Positions 51,201-63,491 of a DNA stretch of 64,000 nucleotides are shown one piece after another. Below the pieces are notes generated by a model, which was not told where the DNA came from, made no database searches, and saw only the letters and a list, made by a program, of their open reading frames with translations. Within the stretch, counting starts at the first letter, position 1. Each line of letters starts with the position of its first letter. The stretch comes from Nageia nagi (lineage: Eukaryota > Pinophyta): positions 6,262,001-6,326,000 of the forward strand of contig JBITNC010000002.1 of assembly GCA_050084985.1 (NCBI GenBank), written 5' to 3'. Both the position numbers and the translations under genes were made by a program.

Positions 51201-54150
51201 CGTTCTATCGTTGCTAGTGTTCAAATTGCACCATATGTAAAGTTGAAAGAGAAAGTTTTATGTACTATTACTAATGGTGAATTAGGGTTTTATTATATAG
51301 ATAATATCAATCCCCATCCATTTCCCTCAACTTGATTGATACCATATTTAGAGTTGATCCTCTTCCATTTATACTCCTTCAGATTCCACTTATAATCTAA
51401 ATATAGTGAAATAATATTTTTTGCAATTATGTGAAATAATAAATTTTTAGTATAATTATCAATTGGTATACCCCAAATGACTATCCTAATAGATGTTCTC
51501 TTTGGCATTAATTAGATTTCTCCATGCCACACATAGTTATATGGGTGCTTTATAAAAATTTGAATATGATTGAAAAGCCTTATAATAAAATAGGGTACTT
51601 GCCTATGACATGGAATGTTTGGGAAATATAAGCATGATATTTCATGAAAAATAAGATTTTTATATTAGTTCTAAATTCTTATTTTCTTCCATTCAGGTTT
51701 CCTAAATATGCTTGGTTTATGTAGTCCAATTTGTAAGTTATACATGATAGGGTTTTGAAATGACTAGCTATGGTTATGCTTACAAAATACTCCATCTTTA
51801 CCTTTAATTGCTTTTCATCATACTTACCTTTTTCTTTGGCCATTCTTGATACCACTCCATTTTATCATGCTCCTATTCCATTTCATGTGGTTTCTATCTC
51901 TCCCCATCATTTTATCTCTTAATTTTATTTGGATGCATCTTTCCTCTAATACTCTATTGTGAAAGCTCATATTTATAGGATTTGGAATATTATACCTAGG
52001 CCTTTGGGTGTTTTAGTTTGGATTAAATGATGTAATAATGTAATATAATGTACAAATACACTTATTTGTATGCTAGGAGTGGAATTATTTAAGCATTAGA
52101 GGCATTCTAATGCTACTTTGAAAGTAAAATTGGATATGACCTCTATTTACAACTTCAAAGCTTTCGTTTTTAACTCCTCTCTTCAAGATCATGATGCTAG
52201 TTTACAACACAATATTTGAAAGATTAAGCTTCATTAAGCTTGATAATGCCAACGTCATGTGAGATTATATTGCCTTAAAGTTGGAGATAAGTTGTAAAAA
52301 ATATTTTTCAAAAGGTTGAGGCCTTCATCCCAAACTACTCAATTTTAGGTTATTCAAGTTGATGGAGAAATATTTACCATATTTTTATATCATTATGAAT
52401 TTTATGAATTATTATCAGAAATATTTTTCTCCTCAATTGCTTCCTTTAACTCAATAAAAATATTTGAAGAAGCTTACTGCTGAGCAAACACAGTTATATG
52501 ATAAGCCTTCAACTCTTGACGACCTCTCATATGATCTCTCTCATATAGGTAATGACAAAGCCCATTTTTTGGATGGTTTTCATTACATAATAGATGAAGA
52601 GTTATAGGATATGGTTTTCCTAGATATTATTAATGTCTATAACAAAATAATGGGTTTTGGTTCTTTATGGGTTATCATAAATAAATATATAAACATTAAA
52701 TTCATTCCCAAAACTAGTGATCTTGAGCTATTACTAATTGGAGCCTTATTACCTTACTCAATATGAGTTATAAGATTTTTGTTAAGGCCTTAGATCTCAT
52801 GCTTAGACTTTAGCTTCCCATTATTTTTTGACCTGAACAAACTAGAATTATTCGAAGTATGTACATTCTTAATAATGAGCTTGCAATTTGAAAAGGCATG
52901 GAATGGCCAAAAACTTCAAACTATGATATGTTATTTGTTAAGATTGATTAGTATTATATCCTTACCATGTTGCTTCAACTTCATTAATTATATCAATGTG
53001 CTTTTTAAGGATACTTTAATTATTCTTACTTTGAATAGTTATCAATTTAAAACTATTGGCCTTTTTCATTTAGTTAGGAAGGATTGTATATTGGCTCCAT
53101 CTTTGTTCATTATTACAACTAAAGTTTTTAGCTATTTAGGGTTGCTCATGGTTTCATTCAAGGTATTTTCCTTCCTAATTTCCAAAGCCATATTATAAAT
53201 AGTTACTTTGTTGATGACTCATTGACCATTCATGAAGATGAAGAGTCAGTAGTCTCAACCCAAGTGGTTAGATATTTTTATTTAGCTTTTGGTTCTAGTA
53301 TCCAGTGGAAAAAATCCTCCTAATTTATGAAAGCCTTAATGCCCCTACCTAGTTGGTTTTCTCAACATTAATAGCATTAGATTCAACCTAGTGAGATTTT
53401 CAAATTCCTTGGAATGCCCTTTGCATTCCATAATTGTTATGATCAAATATAGGATTTTGTGATCTAAAAAAAGAAAAGAAGTTTTCTTATTGGACAACCA
53501 ATAAGCTTTCTCTTGGAAGCAAATTCCAATTTTTCTTTATAGTCCTAAGCACGACTCACATCTACTACTCATGTTGGGTGCCTTCGAAAACTTGTTGCAA
53601 AAAGCTTTAAATTATATTAAGAGATTTTTTTTAGGCTAATATTTCTCAAAAAAAGAGGTTCCACATAGCTGCTTGGGATATATTTTATCTTTACAAGCTT
53701 TCTAGTGGTATGGGCTTTTTAATTGTTAGCATCAAGGTGTTTTCTTATATGCAAAATGGATCATTAAAGCTATTAAGATGTTGAAGGATTGGAAATATCT
53801 CATTCACCATTATTTTTCTAAAGGTCTTCCCCTTGGAAACAAGGTATGATGAGGTATCAATCTTCAAGCCCTCCTTACTATTCTTGTCACTTTTAAAATA
53901 AAAGGATCTTATGTTATTTAGAGAATTTGGTGATCTTAAGAATCTCTCAAACCTTGGCTTTGTTAGATGGGATAAGGAAACTGAAAATGAACCTCTATCT
54001 TCTCTTTCAATATTTGATGGTCTCTTGTTATTACTTTAGAAGATCCTTTGTTGGCTAAAAGAATCAAATCCATATTAAGTCTTTTAATATATGCATACTT
54101 ATCTCAAAGATATTACATGTAGCTTAATGACATGATGTATAATCTTTCAT
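51200..54150 (+). mobile_element. Second decayed LINE (L1 type), ORF2 with reverse transcriptase
   Basis: On the plus strand, with many shifts, the following can be read: a pre-RT part (IKLDNANVM...YIALKLEISCKKYF, 52220-52310), an entry motif (INKYINIKFIPKTSDLELL, near 52680-52740), and the catalytic region (LVRKDCILAPSLFIITTKV, then NSYFVDDS near 53190-53215, the YxDD motif). Next comes a WKKS-like stretch, then a C-terminal region to about 54150. Wording of the blocks matches the LINE at 21292, so both belong to one family. The 5' endonuclease part is not readable. Confidence 0.7.
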
Positions 54151-54895
54151 TTTTTTATTCATGAAATATTTTCCTCCAACATCTTACTTTGTAAAGAGGG
54201 GCATAATCATATCTTCTTAGTATTTGCACTTTATTACTCAAGAAGCATGATCCTTCTTACATTTATAGCATGCTTGAAATATCAATAGCATCTCTTTAGT
54301 ATTATTTAGCATGACTTATCACTCTTTGAGGACATGATCATAGGCTAAATATTGGTATTTAGAGATTTATTATTTCTTATCTTATAGTCTAACTAGTCTT
54401 TTATAACTTATGCTTCTCTTATCAAGTAGCACACCCAAGAGGGAAACAATGGTGTGTTTGTGGAGTTTCATTATGAGGAAGCCATTTATGTGCCTAAACT
54501 TAACTTTGGCCATCTTTTGACTAGTAGTAATTACACCATAGGCATCCTGTTAGCAAGCAAGAAGCAAAATTATGATCAAGGGTTAGAAGAGATTAGTTGA
54601 TGGTTAAACTAATCATAGCTGTTCATTTATGTATGTGAACAAAAGTTTCCCAATACTTGTTTTGCTGTCATAAGTAAGAACATACATGCATCAAAATACC
54701 ATCACATGCAAAAGAGAATGAATTAATGCAAGTTATTTTTGAGCTACTATATTATTTTATAAGTTGTTATTACTTAGAACTGTGCATAAGAGTTTGATGT
54801 GGTTGTCATGTTTAAGAAGTTAGACAACATGATGGGAGATTCGGATGTATAATGTTATGTACAATGAAAATAATGTTGAAGATTTATATTATGAA

Positions 54896-55160
54896 GCATT
54901 TATGAGTGATGGATGAAAATCTTGACATTCTTGCAAACATTTATAATGCTAAAAATTTAGATTGCAAAGCATTTATGAGTGATGCCAACATAATTTGATG
55001 AAATTAACTTTTGATGGCTTTTAAATTTTACAAGATTTTTATTTGCATTTATAATGTTGAAGATTTAGATTGTGAAGCATTTATGAGTGATACCAACATA
55101 GTTTGATGAAAATGACTTCCAACGGCTTTTGAATTTTACAAGATGCTTATAAAATAAATT
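54896..55160. repeat. About 108-bp tandem repeat, two full copies and a partial one
   Basis: The word AAGCATTTATGAGTGAT recurs at about 54894, 54967 and 55075. The last two copies are full, sharing CCAACATA(A/G)TTTGATGAAA and TTTTACAAGAT; the first is shortened. Confidence 0.8.
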
Positions 55161-56575
55161 ACAAAAACTAATGTTACTTTTCATCTCAAATCCAAAGAAG
55201 AGAAGATTCACAATAGCACCAAAACTAATAGAAAGCATCAGGAGGAGGTATACAAGAGCTAACAAGATCAAGTAATTCTTTTTCTTTATGCCATTTGTTT
55301 AAATGAACAAGTCATTATTATTTGTGTAATTCTCTTTTTTTCATTCAAAACTATATTTGTAACAAACATTTCATATACATTAATTATGTCTATATAATAT
55401 GATAAAAAATGTATTCCTATATGTAATAATTCTTTTTCTATTATGCCCATAACCTTGGATAAGATGGACAAGCTTATACCAACAACAGCCTCCATAACTT
55501 GCACCATGAACCAACCCAAATTAAGCTGAACACATGTTACTCTTAAACTCAATTCACTCTATAAGACATAAAATATCACTGCTTTAAAATAAAATATTCT
55601 CTATTAGAATGTTGTCTGTCTCTTCTTATGGAGACTCCCCAAAATACCTCAATTTCATAGAAGCATACTTTTATATTATACATTTTTCAACATTAATTTA
55701 CCTAATCAAAAGTCTAGGATTGAAGTTGGCATTGAGGTTGAGATTATGGTGTTGATGATTATTTATCTTTAGCAAAATAAGTTAATGAAAATTTGAAGTT
55801 GCAACCCTTGTCCAAATTGTCACTAGTATAGTTTAGTCACATTTTTCATTATTTATCTCCTTTTTTTCAAATGATGCTAATATAAACACAACATGAAAAT
55901 GCAAAAAAATATATGGTTTTTAAGTAAAAAATCATCATTCAATTTATAATTTTATAGTTGTCTACAACCCTATTGACATTTGTGAGGGCATAAAATTTGA
56001 GCATTGGATGATGTTCATTCAACATCACCAACATCCCATTGGTCAAACTCACTACTACCACCATTATTTAATTTGAGATAATTTCCTTCTAAAGGAAACC
56101 CTATAGGCCTTAAAATTTGAATAAATTATCCCTTCTCTACATATCTACATCATAGGTTTGATCTTCTAAAACAACATACGCTATTATGTATTTGAAGTAG
56201 AGACCAAAAAATATATAAAATGCTACAAAACATCAACAAAATCTGGTTTTGCCATTGAGCCTATGCATTATGCATAACATTCACCAACTTTAGCATAATA
56301 AATATTTAAAAAGAAGACCATAATAAATAGTGATCTACAAGACTAAAAGTGCTTAAATTTCATTTTGTAACAATGCCTATTTTCAACTCTTTGGCATATG
56401 TCCATATGTTTTTCTAGAGCTCTCATGGTTTCACATGCTTGAAAGGATGCTGGTGAAAGTTGTAGAGTTAGCTTTAGCTTTACACTTGACATAGTCCATG
56501 AAGGGTCTGCAATCACATTTGTCAAACAACTCATGCCTCTATGAAAAAAATTAACTAATGACACTATTTGTAGAG
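55160..56575. other. Stretch without recognised genes
   Basis: AT-rich DNA. Short minus-strand frames (55286-55552, 56343-56564) have no family motif I recognise. The second lies just downstream of the MATE remnant but does not read like a MATE C-terminus. Confidence 0.4.
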
Positions 56576-57130
56576 TGTACTTCTAAAAGCCAATCACTTT
56601 TACATATAATATACAAAAGCATAATTGTTTGTATTGTTGTTCCACCTATCATGCTTGTCCAAATACCCTTCGATGTATAACAAAATTGTATGATGAAATG
56701 TTAAATGTTGTTCTATATCTTAGATAAAAAAATATATATTTTTAAAGGCAGGAGATAACATGCTCACCATCACACTCAAATGGTCAAGGTTACCAAGAAG
56801 AGCCCCAAGTGGTACCCAAACTAAGTAATAAGCTATCAAATTCACATAAGCTATTGTACCTTACTTTCTTAATCCCACCATTGCACTTGAATGTCCAAGA
56901 GGATTACTTTCTTTTGTCAAAAAGAAAAAATATAAGAGTGGATTAGAATGGAAATCAGACTTTCATCCATTAGAATCATATTGAGAAATTGTTCACCTAA
57001 AAAAATAGGTTGCACATTGTTAAGTAGAATGGTGTATGCTAATAGGATTGCCAATTTTGACATAACCTTTTGAATAATGGCAATGGCACTATCTGTGTAT
57101 AATGATGGAAAACTATCATGAAACAAAATA
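56575..57130 (-). pseudogene. MATE efflux transporter remnant, C-terminal exons with introns
   Basis: Three exon pieces lie in order on the minus strand. The first, down to 56997, reads TDSAIAIIQKVMSKLAILLA and ILLNNVQPIF, a hallmark of plant MATE/DTX proteins. The second, about 56875 to 56768, reads AYVNLIAYYLVWVPLGALLG and ends HLSVM. The third, from 56667, reads GIWTSMIGGTTIQTIMLLYI and ICKSDW. The intron between the second and third has a GT donor and AG acceptor at the place MATE genes have them (VM|GIW). MATE proteins are membrane antiporters for metabolites. Here the exon between QPIF and AYVN is damaged where GVAVGxGWQ is expected, and N-terminal exons are absent. Retained introns show a genomic duplicate, not a retrocopy. 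Confidence 0.72.
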
Positions 57131-57359
57131 ATAAAGATCTGAAGAACATTACTTTATATCTCCAATAATCGTCAGAAGAACATTCTTCATGTTTGAAATG
57201 CTAGAATGCCCATGGTGATTTGACAAAATGGTTGAGAAAGTTGCATGTAGCTCAAAAGTGTCTTTGCACTACTTGTCAAATCACCTAGTTGGTCATCCTT
57301 TGCTTGCCCACGGTTTCCCTTTTGCATTCAATTTCAAGGCATCTCCTTGGAGGAAACTG

Positions 57360-58210
57360 AGGTTCATATTCTATTAATATTTCCCATGTTTAGATTATTT
57401 ATTTATTGACTTTATATATGTATATTATAATTTATATAAAATAAAAATTGATGAATTCATAATGATGTTTTAATATAATTATTTAAAATTAAAAAATTCA
57501 AAATAATTAAATGCAAAAAAAAATGTATGTATTTATTTAATCAAGTAAGAGTTAATTATGATATTTAATTCTTATTTTTACTTGTGTTATTATTGTTAAA
57601 TAAATAATATAAAAATCTTATTATGTGTAGATTTTAAAATTTTATACGTTGTAAAATAATTTATTTATTTATTTGAACAATGTATTATGTTTACATTATT
57701 TATGTATTAGTTTGAAATGTTCTTAAAAATAAACATTTGATTATGTTTACGAAATTGCTTTTGATCCAATCCACCTGATTTCAATCATATGCACTTTATC
57801 ACATACATGTTATGAACCAATGATTGGTTAAATGAGCTCCCAAATCTCAATGTGGAGTACATGATTTTAACACATGTCTTCATTTCCTCTCCTATCTATT
57901 CCATTTTACCTCGTCAAATCCTTTACTAAATGACAACATAATTATCTATATATAGGGATTTACACTCTAAAAAACTAAGCATAGATCTTTCATAATAAAT
58001 GTTTAATTTTAAAGCCTTCTTTGACTATATTAACATAGTTGTATTATCGTAACAAGCACAACTCATTTATTACTTTCATTATTTTTAATGATTTGAATTG
58101 TAATTTATATTTGTAAATTGATAATTATGTTATAAATTATTTATATTTTATAGTATACCTAATGGTTATACTCAAATATTATTACCAGGCCATATCTTTC
58201 AACCTATTTC
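57360..58210. other. Very AT-rich stretch without genes
   Basis: Poly-A/T-rich DNA with no coding signal. CTATATATAGGG at about 57946 is a TATA-like element about 270 bases upstream of the RPA1-like start, and could be its promoter. Confidence 0.4.
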
Positions 58211-58219
58211 ATTTTCACA

Positions 58220-58642
58220 ATGATTGATTTAACATCAGATGCAATTACAAGCGTACTTTCAAGCATCACTAGCCTTGACCCAATTTTGCAAATTATATCC
58301 ATAGACTCTATTCAATAACCATTAAATATCAAGTCCAGCTCTCAGATGGTTTGCATTCACACCGTGCTTTGCTTCATGTTGAATACAACACCTTTGTTAT
58401 CGAAGAAGCATTTAAGAAAGGAAGTCTTATTCATCTACAAGAATACACTTCTAAAAGATACAACAACTTTACGTATGTTCTTACTTCCCTTGCATTTTCC
58501 TTTATTATTTGTTTTGTACATACATCTACTTCCATAATAATTCATATCATTTAATTGTAGGGCCATTGTTATTAGTTGCATGGAAATAATTACAAATGAT
58601 TTTCCAATTGTTGGAGCTCAAAACTTAAGTTGTGACCTTTGA
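58220..58642 (+). pseudogene. RPA1-like (replication protein A 70 kDa) N-terminal domain gene, short, one frameshift
   Basis: Two exons, 58220-58472 and 58561-58642, joined over an 88-base GT-AG intron. Exon 1 reads MIDLTSDAITSVLSSI and DPILQIISID, then after a one-base shift near 58314-58317 continues YQVQLSDGLHSHRALLHVEY and FKKGSLIHLQEY. Exon 2 gives AIVISCMEIITNDFPIVGAQ and a stop. This follows the Rep-A N-terminal (DBD-F) fold of RPA1: LTxGAI...PxLQVxxI...YRVLLSDGxxxxxAML...xxGSIVxLxxF...xxIIILxLEVI. The full protein has about 600-900 residues; this one would have about 111 and no DNA-binding OB folds. It may be a truncated duplicate. The shift makes the protein as it stands unlikely to be made. 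Confidence 0.7.
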
Positions 58643-59149
58643 AAGTTGATAGTTTTCACATAAATTGAACTTCAAAACCATCAAAAAACATGCTCAGGAG
58701 AGCCCAAAGAGCACTCGTTAGCACAAAAAAATAGTGATTTTTCTCAGTAATAGAAGGTTTTCATTGAAAATGGACAATGAATTTATCCCCCTGTAGAATA
58801 GACACTATAACCAAGTCTTAGGTCATTTGGAACCAAAAATAGGACCTCCATTGTTCTTGCACTTGAGTGCAGAACTGCCCTCAATCCTGTCTTCTCAGAA
58901 TTTGTTGAAAAAAATTATACCATTGTATAGATTTCATAGAAAAAGCCCCAAAAAAAAAACGATCTTAAAACTCATCCTAGATCAAAAGTTGTCCTTTGGA
59001 AGTTGACAGTTTTCACAAAATTTCAATTCAGGGCTATTGTCAGTAGGTATACGAGTCTTGTTTACCTAGAATTTGCCGAAACAAAGTTCATCCTTGCATT
59101 GTGCTTGAAGAGCAAGGTTCCATCATGAGTTGGGAGCGACGGACCTTCC

Positions 59150-59560
59150 GGAGCGTGCTCGGGAATTCCAGAGCGGCGAAGATCATTATTTATAGGGAGC
59201 AGCTCCGATTTGACAAGCGGAGCAACTAGTATAAACTCCCTGTAGATTTTTTCTTGTTTATTGTTTCTAATTCATTACTACTATCAATTTCAAATATAAA
59301 TCAAGTATGAATTTAAATTACAAAACATAATGATAATATTAATCAAGTATGAATTTGAAAGGCATAACTGAGAAATCAAAACAAGCTATAATGTCATTAA
59401 ATCATAAACAAGTCTGAATCACTGTAGTACATAATATCATAAAATCAAAATGAGTTGCCGCTCTAGAACATCACCCCTTGCTCCCAAGCCACTCCAACGC
59501 TCTAGATTCGCCGGGGTTGCCGGAGCACCTCAGGGAAATTCCAGAGCACGCTCCAGTGGA
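59150..59560. repeat. GC-rich inverted repeat pair around a 360-bp spacer
   Basis: GGAGCGTGCTCGGGAATT (left, near 59152) is the near-perfect inverted match of the right-hand AATTCCAGAGCACGCTCC (near 59536). Both ends are GC-rich in an otherwise AT-rich area and carry several GGAGC/GCTCC words. The sequence outside resumes similar text, so it may be a small inserted element. No target duplication could be defined. Confidence 0.55.
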
Positions 59561-59940
59561 ACCTTGTTGAAAATAGCTTTCCAATGGTGTAAAAATTCCT
59601 TAGAATTTGAAGATAGAGCCCAAGTTATGACTTCTAGAAGTTAATAGTCCAAATTTGAATCACTTTGGTAATATAAAGTTGAACAAAAGCAAGAAACATG
59701 CTTGAGGCATCTCAAAAAGCAACCATGACCATCAAACAAGGCAAAATAATAGGTAATCATGTTTGCATTGAAAATAGGAGCCTATGACAATGAAAGAAGA
59801 TGCTCTCTGAGGCCTTTTCAATGCACCTGAGGGGCAATTTTTGACCCTACCTTGTGGGAAAAATGATCATCTGCTTCAGCGTTTTAATTTCTCCTCATGC
59901 AACACAAACTTATGTCCTACAAGACAAAAAAATTATATCT

Positions 59941-60106
59941 CATAAATAGAAGTAGAAATTAGAAACTCAATGTAAGGTTCAGTATCAAGACAACCAGAGC
60001 AGGTCATAGTTTCAGTTTCAGGTCATAAATAGAAGTAGAAATTAGAAAATCAATGTAAGGTTCAGTATCAAGACAACCAGAGCAGGTCATAGTTTCAGTT
60101 TCAGGT
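59941..60106. repeat. 83-bp tandem duplication, almost identical
   Basis: Two copies start at 59941 and 60024 with a single visible mismatch (GAAACTC against GAAAATC). The identity makes this one of the youngest events in the window. Confidence 0.95.
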
Positions 60107-60109
60107 CAA

Positions 60110-62430
60110 TTTGAGCCAAAAATAGCACCACCACAGATAATTTCATAGGCTTACAGGATTGCCATCAATCCTGTTTTTCATGAATTTTGAGTTCAAGTTA
60201 GTTGGTGGTGCCATCTAGCTTCAAGATGCTTTCTGGATGGTTAGTTTTTCTGTTTGATCAGTTTTCAAGGAAGATAGGTATTTTTCAGTCCTGAAAAGTG
60301 TTAAGCAAGCAAGAACATATCAAGAGCTTATAAATCAGGTCAAATCCTACTAATAGAGAGAAAGTGTTAGAAAACTAGCTTTAGAATCAACATTACAACA
60401 GTGAAAGGAGACCTTGGGGCAAGTTTTATGTCATTTGGGGCTAGAAACAAGACTGTAAGCAGTCATGTGCCTCAGTGCAAGATTGTCATAAATCCTTTTT
60501 TTTTTAATAATTTTCAAATCAAATAAATTTCAGAGGATGCATGACAGGTTCAGAATGTCTTCCAGGTTATTTTCAGCTTAGAAAGATAAGTTTAAAGGTT
60601 AGAAAAGCTCCATTAATAATCATAAAACAATGCAAAAAATTAGAATGTCTTACAGGAGCCATGTAATCATCCATGCTCAGCCAAAAATCAGATTAGAGAG
60701 CTTCAAAAATACAGAAATTGGTAGAATAAACAGGTTTTAGATCATTTTTTTTTGCTTAATGAAAGGGGCAACTTGGGAGGTTCCCATGACATCTCTCAAA
60801 TTTTCTCATTTCTGTATATATTTCTCTTCCTAGTTCTTTTGCTCTTCAGGAAAAATAGTTAACAAACATCCAAAATTCAACCTATAAGGCCTACGTTTGA
60901 ATTCCACACTACAAAGGGGCATTTTGGGTCCAGTAGCCAAAAAGCAAAAAATAGGTATAACAATTTTTTTTTGTAAAAATTGCTCAAATATCATTGAAAA
61001 ATGTTGTTTCATGCTAAAATTGTTTAATATCAATGTTATTATCTCTATTATCTCAATTTGTCATGTTTCATCCATTTTGGCCTTTGGGGCATTAGAAGAC
61101 CCATCAAGGCAACTCCATGATGACATCATGTTAATCACCTCCTTGAGGTTATCATGCTTTTAGGAGTTGGCTAACATTTTAGGATTATGTATGATCATCT
61201 TAATGCACTTATTTGGGCTACTATCATCACCTTTTTGATCATTGGGACAACAAGGGACTTTTCATGGGAAGATCCATGATGTATTATTTTCCATTTGGTC
61301 TTTTGGGGCATTAAAAGGTTTGCCATGCAAGAGTGATGGTGATATCATTCAACCATCATAAATCCTTTGGGTAGATGTTCTATATCATAACCTATCATGT
61401 TTATATTTGATTATCATGCTTATCACTATATGAATGTTCATTTATGTTCATCTAACAAGGGAGGTGCTTGATAGTCATCGAGAATTGCTAATGTCTCCCA
61501 TGTAATCCAAGATAGGTGCCAGCCCTCCCAAGCATATTCTTCCTTGTAGGATCCTTTTTTCTTTTTAAGGTTTATTTTGAATCCCTTGTTTTAACCAAGG
61601 TTGACAAGCAATTCCAAACATAAGGGGAAAGAAGGTAGGCAAAAACAAAGCACATCAAACTCATGTCATTCGTCTTCATCGTCACTATAATTAGGGAAGT
61701 ATTATCAAAACCACTAATATCTTTTCTTTTCTCATTTTGGAAATATGGTATTAGGTTCATCGACTGCATCTTCAAACAGGGCAAAATTTAGACATCTAAA
61801 TTTGATTTTTATATTTAATTGAATACAAAATTTAGGTATATAAAAGATTTGTTATTTTGGAGGGAATAATAATAAAATGAATTCAAATTTTATAAGATAA
61901 GGTCGACTAATCCAGTTTTAAATCATAAGTATAAATAGCAAGCTCAAGGTTATTCCAAAATATCAAACTTCTTGACAAGAAAATATTCAAATTGTCATAT
62001 CTCTTGATGCACAAGCCCTATAAGCTCTCCATGATCATCAATTCAAAGGTTATTTCTTGAAGAAGATATTGCTACAATAATATGCGAAGTTGAAAGTCAT
62101 TTTATGCCAAAAATAGAGAGTTTCAAGCTAAACTGGGGCAACCTAACCCTAGAGCCGGAGTCTTGAGATCATCCAACACCCTCCACAACTTTCGGTGCTA
62201 CAAAATTCTCAACGAAAATGATTGCCATTGGTCTTGTCATCATCTTGTAGGATAGCCATCATTCCTATTTTTGAGGATTTTCAATCCCTAGAAAGTTCCA
62301 ATGGCTTATGGCTTTAGTTTTTAGGTATGTTGTGACATCAATTTGCTTGTTTTAGGTACCGAATGCATGTTTTGAGTCATTTCTATATTTTATTTTTGGT
62401 TTTGGTCCAGTAGCATACAAGATTTTTAGC
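60110..62430. other. Stretch of diverged repeats, no recognised gene
   Basis: A short frame at 60897-61163 has no recognisable domain. Two loose direct copies of a GG(C/T)CTTTGGGGCATTA-type text occur near 61078-61140 and 61299-61370. Together with 58620-59700, where AAGTTGACAGTTTTCAC-like text occurs in diverged copies, this is probably old LTR-element sequence. Confidence 0.35.
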
Positions 62431-62431
62431 T

Positions 62432-62880
62432 TTAAGTTCCCACAAAGTTATTGCTGAAGAGGATAAGGGTTTTTAGCTTTCCTTGCTTGCATAGACCTGA
62501 CGGAATGGCATCATTCAATTGATTTTCTGCAACATCCAACATTTTCAAGGCTGAATTATTCCCTAAATTCTGAGGAAGGTTATCAGATAATCTGTTTGTG
62601 AAGAGCTTTAACTCTGAAATATTTGGGGTGTTTGCAAGTACCTCGGGTATAAACCCTTCGAAACTAGTTTGGAACAAATTTAGAGATTCCAGCGGTAGGC
62701 TTGCAAGGCTCTCAGGAATAGATCCACTAAGGTTATTTATGGAAGCATCAATTTTTTTGAGCAAAAACATATCATACATGTTAAGAGGAATCGAGCTTGC
62801 TAAATTGTTGTCATAGAGCTCAATCTATACTGCACTTTTCAGCTTCGTTATGTTCTCTGGAATTGATTTGCACCACAATT
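62432..62880 (-). pseudogene. HAESA-like leucine-rich-repeat receptor kinase fragment
   Basis: The minus strand reads about five LRRs: IPENITKLKS, IELYDNNLASSIPLNM, KKIDASINNLSGSIPESLAS, LPLESLNLFQTSFEGFIPEV, LFTNRLSDNLPQNLG, LDVAENQLNDAIPSGLCKQG and LILFSNNFVGT. The wording LPLESLNL...FEG and SGLCKQGKL matches the mid-ectodomain of HAESA/HSL-type receptors, plasma-membrane kinases that sense IDA-type peptides in shedding and development. Here the signal peptide, most LRRs, membrane segment and kinase are missing, and an in-frame TAG lies at 62825-62827 where Gln-Ile-Glu-Leu is usual. It is a dead fragment; the parent gene could lie elsewhere in the genome. Confidence 0.82.
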
Positions 62881-62959
62881 CCATTAACTGGTTATCAAAT
62901 TCCGTTGGCAGCAATTGGGACTAGTATGAGAATCTCATACCTTGGTTTCCTTAAACTCT

Positions 62960-63490
62960 ACAGAACTTCTTGTGTGAACTGTCAAATATAATTAATTATT
63001 GCTAGAAAATTTCAAATCTGCCAAAAGTTTTGTCATGTCGTAATAAAATGGTTGGCTTTTTAATGGCATGAAATTTTAAAAATGGGAGATGATGAATTCT
63101 TTCCTGTTTTCCAGATGCAAATGTCAAGAAACGATGCATTGATAAAATGGATTTGCTTAGTTTTGAATAGAAAACATTGGACCTTTGGCCATACTTGAAA
63201 ATTTAAGTTATTATTTTTGCAGTAAAATTGAGAGCTGATTCTGTCAAAGTTAATCAGTCATGTAAGGCAGTGATCAGGAACAACATTATTTACAACATCC
63301 ATTAGCATAGCAGGAAGTAAAAGGACACTTAGAGAATGGCTTGGGTAAAAAAGATTTTCCTGCTTTCAAATGACATAGCAAAGGCACCCATTAACTCTTG
63401 AAACTTTACATCCTGGCATTCTAATTCTTAGGCCTCTTGGGCCTGAACTCAGCACTAGATATAACTAATCACACATGAGAAAAGATCTTT
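62960..63490. other. Stretch without recognised genes
   Basis: Nothing readable on either strand. It separates the LRR fragment from the LTR-like end of the window. Confidence 0.4.
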
Positions 63491-63491
63491 T

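Noticed and set aside
59450-59644. 64-codon frame in the GC-rich part
   Set aside because: It runs from inverted-repeat DNA into unrelated AT-rich repeat text and shows no domain.
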